From: Halomonas lysinitropha
Lineage (GTDB): Bacteria; Pseudomonadota; Gammaproteobacteria; Pseudomonadales; Halomonadaceae
Reading direction: 5' to 3'
DNA: 64,000 bases
Assembly (NCBI RefSeq): GCF_902500215.1
Contig: NZ_CABVOU010000046.1
Location: 126,136-190,135 of the forward strand
Part shown: positions 55,256-64,000 of the stretch, one piece after another
Numbering within the stretch: position 1 is the first letter of the stretch
How the letters are laid out: each line of letters starts with the position of its first letter
Translations under genes and position numbers: made by a program
The notes under the pieces: model-generated
The model's input: the letters and a program-made list of their open reading frames with translations, nothing else
The model's database searches: none
Told to the model about the DNA's origin: nothing

Positions 55256-55720
55256 ATGCCCATGCTCAAGATCTTTGTAGGTACCATGTACGGCGGTGCC
55301 CTGGATGTCGCCGAGCAGGTCAAGCCGCTGTTCGAGGAGGCCGGTTACGAGGTGGCCATCTTCGATCAGCCGACCCTCGACGACCTTGTCGGCTCGCCCA
55401 CCGACCTGGCACTGTTCTGCACCTCGACCACTGGCAGCGGCGACCTGCCCGGCAACATCGTGCCCTTCGCCCGCGACCTCGAGGCGCAGAGTCCCGGCCT
55501 CGACGGGCTGCGCTATGGGCTCATCGCCCTGGGTGACAGTTCTTACGGTGAGACCTTCTGCGGTGCCGGACGGCATCTCGATGCGCTGCTCGAGGGGCAG
55601 GGTGCCAAGCGGCTGGGCGAACGCCTCGAAGTGGATGCCATGGAGACCTTCATGGCCGACGACGAGGCCCTGCCCTGGGTCGAACAGTGGATCGCTGACC
55701 AGCAGCTGAAGGTGGCCTGA
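55256..55720 (+). CDS. Flavodoxin-like protein (MioC type)
   Basis: 154 residues. FMN-phosphate loop is GTMYGGALDVAE, with TSTTGSGDLPGN and LGDSSYGETFC as the flavin-contact motifs, the MioC/flavodoxin pattern rather than long-chain flavodoxin. Low-potential electron carrier; partner unknown. Start at 55256 or the in-frame ATG 55262. Confidence 0.85.
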   Translation: MPMLKIFVGTMYGGALDVAEQVKPLFEEAGYEVAIFDQPTLDDLVGSPTDLALFCTSTTGSGDLPGNIVPFARDLEAQSPGLDGLRYGLIALGDSSYGETFCGAGRHLDALLEGQGAKRLGERLEVDAMETFMADDEALPWVEQWIADQQLKVA

Positions 55721-55721
55721 C

Positions 55722-56087
55722 GTGGGCGCGACGCCGACGCCTGAGCGCTTCAGTCTGCTGCTGGGGCTCGTGGTGCTGTTACTGGCGACCCTGCCTCGCT
55801 ATCTGGCCGGTGGGTACGAGACACACCTGTCGCTGATGCTGATGGTCCTGGCGGTGGTGGCCGTGGTGTGCCTGCTACAGTGGCGGCTGCTCCCCGCGGA
55901 GGCACGCTCGCGCCTTCCCGCGCTGATGCGTCGTCTGGGACTTTGTCTGGGCCTGGGCCTGGTCGTGATGGCGGCCTGGCACACCCTGATCAGCGACTTC
56001 TTCGGCTGGGAGCTGCTGGTCTCCCATGGCGCCACCCTGGGGCTGCTGCTGCATGCCCTGGGGCTGTGGGTCAGGGTGCCTCGCTGA
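55722..56087 (+). CDS. Hypothetical integral membrane protein
   Basis: 121 residues, four hydrophobic helices (about 12-28, 35-53, 72-88, 100-117), no family I recognise. Starts with GTG, 1 nt after the flavodoxin gene stop, so it is co-translated with it. Possibly a membrane partner of the flavodoxin; that is inference from coupling alone. Confidence 0.62.
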   Translation: MGATPTPERFSLLLGLVVLLLATLPRYLAGGYETHLSLMLMVLAVVAVVCLLQWRLLPAEARSRLPALMRRLGLCLGLGLVVMAAWHTLISDFFGWELLVSHGATLGLLLHALGLWVRVPR

Positions 56088-56198
56088 ACTCGGCCCCAGC
56101 AACAAGGTTCAAGGAGCACGTCACAAGGAAACCCTACAAAGACAGCCTTGTTGCCTGTCAGAGTGTGTGCGCACAGTACTTGCCCTTGCCCCTTGTTC

Positions 56199-57560
56199 CT
56201 ACCCCAGCGTATAGCAGGGCACATAGTCACCGGCGAGCTTCATGCGGCCCTGGATGACGAAGGAGGCCAGCAGCTCGTCGAGACGGGCCATCAGCTCGGG
56301 CTCGGCGTGCAGACGGAAGGGGCCATGGGCTTCGATCGCGCGGATGCCTTGCTCCTTGACGTTGCCGGCAACAATCCCCGAGAAGGCGCGGCGCAGATTG
56401 GCGGCCAACTCGTGTACCGGCTGGTCACGGTGTAGCGCCAGGCCGGCCATGGCCTCATGGGTGGGCTCGAAGGGCTCCTGAAAGTCTCTGGCCACGGTCA
56501 GGCGCCAGTTGTAGTAGAAGGCGTCCTGGCGGGTGCGGCGATACTCGGCCACCGTATCGATGTTCTTGCGCATGGTGCGGGCCACCTCGACGGCGTCATC
56601 GACGATGATGCGGTAGAACCGACGCACCTCCTTTCCCAGGGTATAGACAAGGAACTCGTCGATGCGCTTGAAGTAGTCGGCAGAATCGGCGGGACCGGTA
56701 AGGATCAGCGGCAGCTCCATGTCGGCATTGTCGGGATGCAGCAGAATGCCCAGCAGGTAGAGGATTTCCTCGGCGGTGCCCACACCGCCCGGGAACACCA
56801 GGATGCCATGCCCCAATCGCACGAAGGCTTCGAGGCGCTTTTCGATGTCGGGCATCACCACCAGTTCGTTGACGATGGGGTTGGGCGCTTCGGCCGCGAT
56901 GATACCGGGCTCCGAGACCCCCAGGTAGCGCCCCTGGGTGCGACGCTGCTTGGCATGGGCCACGTTGGCACCCTTCATGGGTCCCTTCATGGCACCGGGC
57001 CCGCAGCCGGTGCAGATGTCCAGTTCGCGAAGTCCCAGGTGATAGCCCACTGACTTGGTGTAGTCGTACTCCTCACGGGAGATCGAATGGCCGCCCCAGC
57101 AGACGACCAGGCTGGGGTCGCGTCCCGGCTTGAGGGTCCCGGCCTTGCGCAGGATATGAAAGACCGCATTGGTGGTGCCCTCGGCGGTCTCCAGGTCGAA
57201 ACGATGCCGGGTCTGGATCTCGTTATAGACATAGACGATGTCCCGTAGCACCGCCGAGAGGTGCTCGCGGATGCCGCGAATCATCTTGCCGTCGACGAAG
57301 GCTTCGGCGGGGGCGTTGGTGATCTTGAGGCGCACGCCGCGGTCCTGTTGCAGCACTTCGATGTCGAAGTCCCGGTAGGTCTCGAGCAGGGCAAGGCCAT
57401 CATCGGTCAGATTGCCGCAATTGAGTACCGCCAGCGAGCAGTTGCGCAGCAGATCGTGCAGGCCGCTCTTCGAGGTGTCGTGGAGGCGCTCGACCTCCTG
57501 CTGCGAGAGGATCTCGAGGCTGCCTTCCGGCGAGATGGTGGTGGAAATAGTGTCGGGCAT
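56199..57560 (-). CDS. ppnN: Nucleotide 5'-monophosphate nucleosidase PpnN
   Basis: 453 residues (E. coli PpnN 454). Hydrolyses purine and pyrimidine 5'-monophosphates to base and ribose-5-phosphate; the E. coli enzyme is stimulated by (p)ppGpp. Central LOG/lysine-decarboxylase-like domain with [16 protein letters not shown] and [18 protein letters not shown] (PGGxGT motif), flanked by the PpnN-specific N- and C-terminal extensions. Start at ATG 57560 with AGGA about 10 nt upstream. Confidence 0.9.
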   Translation of the reverse strand: MPDTISTTISPEGSLEILSQQEVERLHDTSKSGLHDLLRNCSLAVLNCGNLTDDGLALLETYRDFDIEVLQQDRGVRLKITNAPAEAFVDGKMIRGIREHLSAVLRDIVYVYNEIQTRHRFDLETAEGTTNAVFHILRKAGTLKPGRDPSLVVCWGGHSISREEYDYTKSVGYHLGLRELDICTGCGPGAMKGPMKGANVAHAKQRRTQGRYLGVSEPGIIAAEAPNPIVNELVVMPDIEKRLEAFVRLGHGILVFPGGVGTAEEILYLLGILLHPDNADMELPLILTGPADSADYFKRIDEFLVYTLGKEVRRFYRIIVDDAVEVARTMRKNIDTVAEYRRTRQDAFYYNWRLTVARDFQEPFEPTHEAMAGLALHRDQPVHELAANLRRAFSGIVAGNVKEQGIRAIEAHGPFRLHAEPELMARLDELLASFVIQGRMKLAGDYVPCYTLG

Positions 57561-57703
57561 CCTTGGCGTTTCCTGATCGTCATCACGGCGTTGTGCGTTC
57601 CCGGATGCTACCACGCCGGGCCACCGGCCGGCATCGCTGCGGCCCCGACGGCGAACTGGTAGAATCCTTGCCTGCCAGGCCCTTGCCCGCGACGTGACGT
57701 CCC

Positions 57704-58621
57704 ATGTTCAATGCCCGCTATTTCCGCACCTTCATCACTCTGGTCGAGACCGGCAGCTTCACGCGAACCGCTCGCCGTCTGGAGATGACCCAGCCCGGGG
57801 TCAGTCAGCATATACGCAAGCTCGAGGAGTATCTCGGCAAGCCGCTGCTGGATCGCCAGGGGCGGCGCTTCGTCCTTACCGAGAGTGGACGGCGTGCCTA
57901 CGATTACGCCCTCAAGCTGTTCGCCGAGCACGAGCAGTTCCGCCACTCCCTGGACAACGACAGCCTGGACAGTGGCGAGTGCCGCCTTGCTTCCCCGGGT
58001 AGTGTCGGCCTGATGCTCTATCCTTTCATCCTCGGCCAGCAGCAGATGCAGCCCGGTCTCACGGTAAGTTACAGCTTCGCCTTCAATGCCGAGATCGTCT
58101 CAGGCGTACTGAGCGGTCGTCATGACCTGGGGATCGTCACCGAGGTCGTACGCCATCCCGACCTCGACTGCGAGGCCTGGCATCAGGAACCGCTCTGTCT
58201 GGTGGTGCCGGCGGACTTCGCCGGCAACGGCCTGGCCGACCTGATGGGGATCGGCTTCATCAGCTACTCGGGCGGGGAGGATCACGCCGGTGCCCTGCTG
58301 AAGACCAACTTTCCCGACTTCCGCTCGATGAGCCACTTCCCACGCCAGGGCTTTACCAACGAGGTGAGCATGGTGCTGGATGCCGTGGCTCGCGGGCTGG
58401 GGTTCACCGTGGTCTCGCGAGTGGTGCTGGAGACCTCGCCCTGGCAGCGCCAGGTCAAGGAGCTCTCCCTGTCCCAGCCGGTCCACGAGACCCTGCACCT
58501 GGTCATTCGCGACGGCGAGCAGATGCCGCGGCGCTACGTGCGGCTGCTCGAGGGCTATCGCGAGCAGCGCCATCATGAGCGCTTCGGTTTCAGCGAGGGA
58601 GCCGAGCGCCAGGAGGCCTGA
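57704..58621 (+). CDS. LysR-family transcriptional regulator
   Basis: 305 residues. N-terminal winged helix-turn-helix ([38 protein letters not shown]) and a C-terminal substrate-binding domain. Convergent with gcvP and divergent from ppnN, 143 bp away, so ppnN is a possible target, but LysR targets cannot be told from sequence. Confidence 0.88.
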   Translation: MFNARYFRTFITLVETGSFTRTARRLEMTQPGVSQHIRKLEEYLGKPLLDRQGRRFVLTESGRRAYDYALKLFAEHEQFRHSLDNDSLDSGECRLASPGSVGLMLYPFILGQQQMQPGLTVSYSFAFNAEIVSGVLSGRHDLGIVTEVVRHPDLDCEAWHQEPLCLVVPADFAGNGLADLMGIGFISYSGGEDHAGALLKTNFPDFRSMSHFPRQGFTNEVSMVLDAVARGLGFTVVSRVVLETSPWQRQVKELSLSQPVHETLHLVIRDGEQMPRRYVRLLEGYREQRHHERFGFSEGAERQEA

Positions 58622-58636
58622 ACGCAGCAGGCCAGG

Positions 58637-61531
58637 TCATTCCCGATATTCGTCGATGCTCGGGCAGGAGCAGATCAGTTGCCGGTCACCGAAGACGTTG
58701 TCGACCCGGTTCACCGCCGGCCAGACCTTGGCGGCCTTGACCGCATCGGAGGGGAAGGCACCGAGCTCGCGGCTATAGGGGCGTTCCCAGCCGTCATCCA
58801 TCAGGTCAGCCATGGTGTGCGGCGCTTTGACCAGGGGATTGTCATCTGCCGGCCAGTCGCCGGCCTCGACTCGACCGATCTCCTCGCGAATGGCGATCAT
58901 GGCGTCGCAGAAGCGGTCGATCTCGTAGCGCGACTCCGACTCGGTGGGTTCGATCATCAGCGTGCCGGGTACCGGAAAGGACATGGTCGGGGCATGGAAA
59001 CCGTAGTCCATCAGGCGCTTGGCGATGTCCTCCTCGCTGATGCCGGACTCGGCCTTGAGCGGGCGGATGTCGATGATGCACTCGTGGGCCACGGTATCGT
59101 TGCGACCCTTGTAGAGCACGGGGTAGTGCCCCTCGAGTCGCCGGGCGATGTAGTTGGCGTTGAGGATCGCCAACTCGGTGGCTTCACGCAGGCCGCGTGC
59201 GCCCATCATCTTGATGTAGGCCCAGGAGATCGGCAGGATCGAGGCCGAGCCGAAGGGCGCCGCCGAGACTGCACCGCAGCTCGCCTCGACCCCCTCCAGC
59301 GGCGTCACCACGTGATTGGCGACGAAGGGGGCCAGGTGGGCCTTGACCCCGATCGGCCCCATGCCCGGACCGCCGCCGCCGTGGGGAATGCAGAAGGTCT
59401 TGTGCAGGTTGAGGTGGGATACATCGCCACCGAAATCGCCGGGACGCGTCAGGCCCACCTGGGCATTCATGTTGGCGCCGTCGATGTACACCTGGCCGCC
59501 ATGGTCATGCACGATGTCGCATACCCGGCTCACGCTCTCTTCGAACACGCCATGGGTGGAGGGATAGGTGATCATGATCGCCGAGAGGGCGTCGCGGTGC
59601 TGCTCGGCCTTGGCACGCAGGTCCTCGAGGTCGATGTTGCCGTCGCTATCGCACTCCACCACCACCACCTTCATCCGCGCCATGGCCGCAGAAGCGGGAT
59701 TGGTGCCGTGGGCGGAGCTCGGGATCAGGCAGACGTCGCGGTGCCCCTCGCCCTCGGCGGCCTGGTAGCGTCGGATGGCCACCAGGCCGGCGTATTCGCC
59801 CTGGGCGCCGGAGTTGGGCTGCATGGAGATGTGGTCATAGCCGGTAATTTCCACCAGGAAGGCGGCCAGTTCGTCGATCATCTGCCGGTAGCCTGCTACC
59901 TGGTTGCGGGGCGCGAAGGGGTGGATGCGCGCAAACTCCGGCCAGGTGATCGGGACCATCTCGCTGGTGGCATTGAGCTTCATGGTGCAGGAGCCCAGCG
60001 GGATCATGGCATGGGCCAGCGACAGGTCCTTGTTTTCCAGACGCTTGAGATAGCGCAGCATCTCCGTCTCGCTGTGGTAGCGGCGGAAGGTCGGGTGGGT
60101 CAGGAAGTCCGACTCGCGCTGGCACGCCGAGGGGATGCCGCTGGTGCCGGCCGCGACCACGCGGTCGTCGAGTTCACGCACCGAGAGGCCGTGCTCCTCG
60201 CCGAGGAGCACATCGAACAAGGTATCCACATCGTGGGCGGTGGTGGTCTCATCGAGGCTCAGGCCCACGTCGCCGCCCGCGAAGTAGCGCAGGTTGAGGT
60301 CGTGGGTCATGGCCCGCCCATGGAGCTTGCCGGCATCCAGGCCGGTCAGGCGCAGGGTGTCGAACCAGCTGTCGTGGGCCAGGGTGACGCCCTTGGTCTT
60401 GAGGCCTTCGGCGAGGATCGTCGTCAGGCGGTGGATACGCGAGGCGATGGTACGCAGCCCTTCGGCGCCGTGGTAGACGGCGTAGAAGCCGGCGATGTTG
60501 GCCAGCAGCGCCTGGGCGGTGCAGATGTTGGAGGTCGCCTTCTCGCGGCGTATGTGCTGCTCGCGGGTCTGCATGGCCATGCGCAGCGCCGTGTTGCCGC
60601 GGCTGTCCCGGGAGACGCCGATAATGCGGCCCGGAATCGAGCGCTTGAGCTTGTCGGTGGTGGCGAAGAAGGCGGCGTGGGGGCCTCCATAGCCCATGGG
60701 CACGCCGAAGCGCTGCGAGGAGCCCACCACCATGTCGGCGCCGATAGCCCCCGGCTCCTTGAGCAGCACCAGACCCATGATATCGGCGACCACGCAGGTC
60801 ATTACGCCGCGCTCGCGGGCCGCCTTGATCAGCGGTGCCAGGTCGCGAACCTGCCCGCTGTCGCCCGGGTACTGCAGCAGGGCACCGAAGACCTCATGCT
60901 CGGCGAGCTCCTCGGCCGGGGCCACCACCAGCTCGAAGCCGAACCAGGCGGCGCGGGTGCGCACCACGTCGAGGGTCTGGGGGAAGACGTCCTCGGCGAC
61001 GAAGAAGGCGTCGCTTTTCGCCTTCTTGTTGGCCCGCTTGCATAGCGCCATGGCCTCGGCGGCAGCGGTCGCCTCGTCGAGCAGCGACGCATTGGCCAGC
61101 TCCATGCCGGTCAGGTCCATGACCATCTGCTGGAAGTTGAGCAGGCCTTCCAGGCGACCCTGCGAGATCTCTGGCTGGTAGGGGGTGTAGGCGGTGTACC
61201 AGCCGGGATTCTCCAGCACGTTGCGCTGGATCACGGTCGGCAGGTGGGTGTCGTAGTAACCTTGGCCGATATAGCTCTTGACGACCCGATTCTGGCGGGC
61301 CAGGCGCTGCAGGTAGTCCAGGGCCTCGGCCTCGCTCCTGGGCGGGTCCAGGTCCAGCTCACGCCCCAACCTGATGCCCGCGGGGACGGTCGCCTCGATC
61401 AGCGCAGGCAGGCTCTCCATGCCGAGGGTGGAGAGCATGCCATCCACGTCGGCACCGTCCGGTCCGTTGTGGCGCTGGAGGAAAGCATCGTGAGCGGCCA
61501 GTTCGGCCAGGCGGCGGTTGTCGAAAGCCAT
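58637..61531 (-). CDS. gcvP: Glycine dehydrogenase (decarboxylating), P-protein
   Basis: 964 residues (E. coli 957). PLP enzyme that decarboxylates glycine and passes the aminomethyl group to GcvH lipoate. The PLP lysine is in [19 protein letters not shown], with [11 protein letters not shown] and [19 protein letters not shown] nearby. Follows gcvH by 137 bp on the same strand. Confidence 0.97.
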   Translation of the reverse strand: MAFDNRRLAELAAHDAFLQRHNGPDGADVDGMLSTLGMESLPALIEATVPAGIRLGRELDLDPPRSEAEALDYLQRLARQNRVVKSYIGQGYYDTHLPTVIQRNVLENPGWYTAYTPYQPEISQGRLEGLLNFQQMVMDLTGMELANASLLDEATAAAEAMALCKRANKKAKSDAFFVAEDVFPQTLDVVRTRAAWFGFELVVAPAEELAEHEVFGALLQYPGDSGQVRDLAPLIKAARERGVMTCVVADIMGLVLLKEPGAIGADMVVGSSQRFGVPMGYGGPHAAFFATTDKLKRSIPGRIIGVSRDSRGNTALRMAMQTREQHIRREKATSNICTAQALLANIAGFYAVYHGAEGLRTIASRIHRLTTILAEGLKTKGVTLAHDSWFDTLRLTGLDAGKLHGRAMTHDLNLRYFAGGDVGLSLDETTTAHDVDTLFDVLLGEEHGLSVRELDDRVVAAGTSGIPSACQRESDFLTHPTFRRYHSETEMLRYLKRLENKDLSLAHAMIPLGSCTMKLNATSEMVPITWPEFARIHPFAPRNQVAGYRQMIDELAAFLVEITGYDHISMQPNSGAQGEYAGLVAIRRYQAAEGEGHRDVCLIPSSAHGTNPASAAMARMKVVVVECDSDGNIDLEDLRAKAEQHRDALSAIMITYPSTHGVFEESVSRVCDIVHDHGGQVYIDGANMNAQVGLTRPGDFGGDVSHLNLHKTFCIPHGGGGPGMGPIGVKAHLAPFVANHVVTPLEGVEASCGAVSAAPFGSASILPISWAYIKMMGARGLREATELAILNANYIARRLEGHYPVLYKGRNDTVAHECIIDIRPLKAESGISEEDIAKRLMDYGFHAPTMSFPVPGTLMIEPTESESRYEIDRFCDAMIAIREEIGRVEAGDWPADDNPLVKAPHTMADLMDDGWERPYSRELGAFPSDAVKAAKVWPAVNRVDNVFGDRQLICSCPSIDEYRE

Positions 61532-61668
61532 GGAATACCCTGTGTGCGTGACGGGGCCTTGCCCCTGGGGTCATCGAAACGGGCCGGCCCCGTCAGGGAC
61601 GAGGCCGGATCGGGCGCCTCTCTTCGTTGGCCGGCGCGGGTTGGCCGGTGCCAGGAGGGGGGCGAGGA

Positions 61669-62058
61669 TCACTCCTCGGCGGCGACGGCCTGGTAGGCGT
61701 CGGCATCGAGCAGGTCGTCGAGGCCGCCGGCGTCCTCGAGACGTACCTTCATGAGCCAGCCATCCTCGTAGGGGGACTCGTTGACGGTCTCGGGACTATC
61801 CTCGAGGGCCTCGTTGACCTCGAGGATCTCACCGGCGATCGGTGCGAAGAGGTCGGAGGCAGCCTTGACCGACTCGATGACGCCGAACTCGTCGCCCACG
61901 GCCAGGGTGCGGCCCACCTCGGGAAGCTCGACGAAGACCACGTCGCCCAGCGCTTCCTGGGCATGGTCGGTGATGCCGATGGTCACGGTGCCGTCGCCAT
62001 TGTCGAGGACCCATTCATGGCTTTCGGCATAGCGCAGGTTGGCGGGGATAGAGCTCAT
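61669..62058 (-). CDS. gcvH: Glycine cleavage H-protein
   Basis: 129 residues. Shuttle protein; lipoylated lysine K65 in [11 protein letters not shown]. Other landmarks: YAESHEWV and GWLMKVRL. The last residues are an Ala/Glu tail. A 429-bp gap separates it from the divergent alsT-type gene. Confidence 0.97.
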   Translation of the reverse strand: MSSIPANLRYAESHEWVLDNGDGTVTIGITDHAQEALGDVVFVELPEVGRTLAVGDEFGVIESVKAASDLFAPIAGEILEVNEALEDSPETVNESPYEDGWLMKVRLEDAGGLDDLLDADAYQAVAAEE

Positions 62059-62487
62059 CGTGATTTCCTATACGAAAAAGGTTTTCGGATTCGCGAATGC
62101 TAACGCCATTGGCGGCATTTGGCGAGTCCTCCCGGCGGGCCGACTCGGCGCATGGTGGTCTTCGACCCGTTCAAAGGGTGGTCCGCCAGTGCCGATTCGT
62201 CCAGTGCCGGAGCCGCCGAGTGTTTCCCTCTCTTGCTCCATGGCATTACCCCCAGTAGGCTTCCGCGTTTCCGATAGGAAACAGAAGATGTCACCGTCCA
62301 CGCCACCTGTGTCTTCTGCACAGCGTCGGGCTGGTGCACTAGTGGCAGGATCCGCTATCGTGAAGGTGTTAGTCCTGTCGATCTTTCGTCGAAGCTTGGC
62401 CTGTCCATACGATTTCGTCTTCTCCGTTGGGGAAAGTTCGGTGTTCGTGACGGGTCACAACAACAAGCGTGAACAAGGGAGACTCCC
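62059..62487. other. 429-bp divergent control region between gcvH and the symporter gene
   Basis: No convincing gene on either strand. It contains several short inverted repeats: GTTTCC-GATA-GGAAAC (62267-62282), CTGTG-N7-CACAG (62307-62323) and GTGAC-GG-GTCAC (62447-62458). CAGAAGA/TCTTCTG arms (62282-62288 and 62312-62318) could also pair in the minus-strand leader. No glycine riboswitch core is visible on either strand. Confidence 0.6.
62267..62282. promoter_or_regulatory. Inverted repeat, candidate operator
   Basis: GTTTCCGATAGGAAAC: perfect 6-bp arms with a 4-bp centre, in the gcvH/symporter gap about 210 bp upstream of gcvH. Could bind a dimeric regulator or fold in the leader RNA. The cognate factor is unknown. 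Confidence 0.4.
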
Positions 62488-63894
62488 GTGGAAGCATTAA
62501 TGGCATTCTTGAGCTCGGTGGAAGGTATCGTATGGGGCGTTCCCATGCTGATCCTCCTGCTGGGTGTCGGCATTTATCTGCAGGCTGGTCTGAGGCTGAT
62601 ACCGATTCGCAAGCTTGGCACCGGCTTCAAGCTGATGTGGCAGGGGCGCGATCGCAAGCTGGCGCCGGGCGAGAAGAAGACCAAGCAGGAAGAGGGTGAG
62701 ATCTCGCCCTTCAATGCCTTGATGACGGCGTTGTCCGCCACCATTGGCACCGGCAACATCGCCGGCGTGGCCACCGCCATCTTTCTGGGTGGTCCGGGGG
62801 CGGTGTTCTGGATGTGGATCACGGCGCTGGTGGGCATGGCGACGAAGTTCGCTGAAGCCGTATTGGCGGTGCGCTACCGCGAGACCGACAGCACCGGCTA
62901 CCACGTGGGTGGGCCGATGTTCTACATCAAGAACGGCCTGGGCAGGAAGTGGCTATGGCTGGGCGGTGCCTTCGCCTTCTTCGGTGCCGTGGCGGCTTTC
63001 GGCATCGGCAACACCGTGCAGTCCAACTCGGTGGCCGAGGGGTTGAGTGAGTCGCTGGGCATGCCTCACTGGCTGACGGGCCTGATCCTGATGGTATTGG
63101 CCGGGGCCGTGATTCTGGGCGGCATCAAGCGTATCGCCAGGGTGGCGGGCAAGCTGGTGCCGATCATGGGGATTGCCTATGTGCTGGCAGGTATCCTGGT
63201 GTTGATTCTCAATGCCAGCCAGATCGGCGAGGCCTTCAGCCTGATCTTCTATCATGCCTTCAATCCCATCGCCGCGGCAGGTGGCTTCGCCGGTGCCGGT
63301 GTGGCCATGGCGATTCAGTTTGGCGTGGCGCGCGGCATCTTCTCCAACGAGGCCGGCCTGGGCAGCGCGCCCATCGCTCATGCGGCGGCGCAGACCAAGA
63401 ACCCGATCCGGCAGGGCCTGATCGCCATGCTGGGGACCTTCATCGATACGATCATTGTCTGTTCCATTACTGCCTTGGTCATCCTGACCAGCGTCGAGTG
63501 GAGCGGAGGTGAGACCGGCGCGCGCTTGACGGCGGTTTCCTTCGATCTGGCGCTGCCGGGTATCGGCGAGTACGTGGTGACCTTTGCCCTGGCGGTCTTT
63601 GCCTTTACCACCATCCTGGGCTGGTCCTTCTACGGCGAGAAGTGCTTCCAGTTCCTCTTCGGCACCCGCTCGATCACGCTCTACCGCGTGCTGTTCATCG
63701 TTGCGATCCCGATCGGGGCCATGGCTAACCTGGACCTGGTGTGGGTGCTGGCCAGTGTCTTCAATGCCATGATGGCCATTCCCAACCTGATCGCCCTGGC
63801 GCTGTTGTCGCCGGTGGTCTTCAAGCTGGCCCGTGACTACTTCGATGGCAAGGACATCCTGCCGGGTGAGGAACTGGACCACGACAAATCCTGA
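62488..63894 (+). CDS. Sodium:alanine/glycine symporter (AGCS family)
   Basis: 468 residues, about eleven helices. ALSATIGTGNIAGVATAI and FSNEAGLGSAPIAHAAA are AGCS signatures. Imports alanine and/or glycine with Na+. Starts with GTG at 62488, with AAGGGAGA 5 nt upstream; the ATG at 62500 is too far from it. Placed between gcvHP and gcvT, so glycine is the likely substrate here. Hairpin follows. Confidence 0.92.
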   Translation: MEALMAFLSSVEGIVWGVPMLILLLGVGIYLQAGLRLIPIRKLGTGFKLMWQGRDRKLAPGEKKTKQEEGEISPFNALMTALSATIGTGNIAGVATAIFLGGPGAVFWMWITALVGMATKFAEAVLAVRYRETDSTGYHVGGPMFYIKNGLGRKWLWLGGAFAFFGAVAAFGIGNTVQSNSVAEGLSESLGMPHWLTGLILMVLAGAVILGGIKRIARVAGKLVPIMGIAYVLAGILVLILNASQIGEAFSLIFYHAFNPIAAAGGFAGAGVAMAIQFGVARGIFSNEAGLGSAPIAHAAAQTKNPIRQGLIAMLGTFIDTIIVCSITALVILTSVEWSGGETGARLTAVSFDLALPGIGEYVVTFALAVFAFTTILGWSFYGEKCFQFLFGTRSITLYRVLFIVAIPIGAMANLDLVWVLASVFNAMMAIPNLIALALLSPVVFKLARDYFDGKDILPGEELDHDKS

Positions 63895-63909
63895 AGGTGA
63901 TTCACGCTG

Positions 63910-63935
63910 GAGAGGTGTCCCGAGGGGCACCTCTC
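63910..63935 (+). terminator. Hairpin after the symporter gene
   Basis: GAGAGGTGTCC pairs with GGGCACCTCTC (one T-G wobble), loop about 4 nt, 16 nt after the stop; followed by TTGCGTTGG. It may limit read-through into gcvT. Confidence 0.65.
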
Positions 63936-63969
63936 TTGCGTTGGCGCCCAATTCATGAGCGATGATGCA

Positions 63970-64000
63970 ATGAGTAAACTCAAGTACACCCCTCTGCACG
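63970..64000 (+). CDS. gcvT: Start of glycine cleavage T-protein (partial, runs off window)
   Basis: Ten codons are visible: MSKLKYTPLH. The KYTPLH sequence is the typical N-terminus of aminomethyltransferase GcvT, and linkage to gcvH and gcvP supports it. An in-frame ATG at 63955 would add five residues; neither start has a clear ribosome-binding site. Most of the gene lies beyond the window. Confidence 0.65.
   Translation, partial: MSKLKYTPLH

Noticed and set aside
62059-62487. Glycine riboswitch upstream of gcvH or the symporter gene
   Set aside because: The conserved aptamer core elements (such as GCCGAAGG and the CTCAGGCAAAAGGAC block) are absent on both strands.
62039-62500. Plus-strand 153-codon frame across the gcvH-symporter gap
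   Set aside because: Starts inside gcvH, has no ribosome-binding site or recognisable domain, and its composition is that of non-coding DNA.

Overview
The window is a GC-rich, gene-dense chromosomal segment from a gammaproteobacterium. The best guess is a Halomonadaceae member (Halomonas or a close relative). This rests on Pseudomonas/Halomonas-type gene orders (thrS-infC-rpmI-rplT-pheS-pheT-ihfA; coxB-coxA-cox11-coxC-surf1-cox15-ctaB), acidic proteins, a phasin-like protein, a TRAP transporter and a cyanide-insensitive-type bd oxidase. Taxonomy is inferred from gene order and protein character only; no database search was possible. I see no phage, insertion sequence, CRISPR array or integrated island.

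Layout. 1-3.7 kb: pqiAB lipid-transport genes (minus; pqiB runs off the window) facing a CaCA cation exchanger. 4-11 kb: a bd-type quinol oxidase operon with its own CydDC exporter (cydA-cydB-cydD-cydC), then an adenine deaminase. 11-13.8 kb: a sensory diguanylate cyclase and a convergent di-heme cytochrome c peroxidase with two FNR/Anr-type boxes. 14-21 kb: purine catabolism (xdhA-xdhB-xdhC-guaD, overlapping stop/start codons) divergent from a RutR-like TetR regulator, with a palindromic operator between them. 21-29 kb: hrpB helicase and two tandem paralogous P-type ATPases. 29-35.5 kb: rluF, a methyltransferase, a lipoprotein, a TRAP transporter (dctPQM), small proteins and tRNA-Pro(GGG). 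35.7-37.8 kb: LrgAB pair, phasin, DUF2970 protein. 37.9-45.7 kb: aa3-type cytochrome c oxidase with assembly and heme a genes. 46-47.6 kb: DUF2489 protein and an OmpA-like lipoprotein. 47.7-54.8 kb: translation operon ending in ihfA. 55-58.6 kb: flavodoxin, PpnN, LysR regulator. 58.6-64 kb: glycine cleavage (gcvH-gcvP minus; alsT and the start of gcvT plus).

Themes. Two terminal oxidases plus a peroxidase indicate respiratory flexibility across oxygen levels. Adenine deaminase, guanine deaminase and xanthine dehydrogenase together can funnel purine bases to urate. The glycine/alanine symporter next to glycine cleavage genes fits glycine use.

Most notable observations. (1) The thrS leader has a hairpin whose 7-nt loop, CUGGUAU, copies a tRNA-Thr(GGU) anticodon loop, at the position of the E. 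coli thrS autoregulatory operator. (2) infC appears to start at an AUC codon, giving exactly 180 residues, as for E. coli IF3. (3) The tandem P-type ATPases show a reciprocal change of two conserved acidic ion-site residues. (4) A RutR-like operator lies between a RutR-like gene and the xanthine dehydrogenase operon. (5) Tandem FNR boxes precede the peroxidase gene. (6) An unexplained 18-bp perfect hairpin lies at 34978-35017. The segment is otherwise core genome; I did not find a clearly novel multi-gene system.
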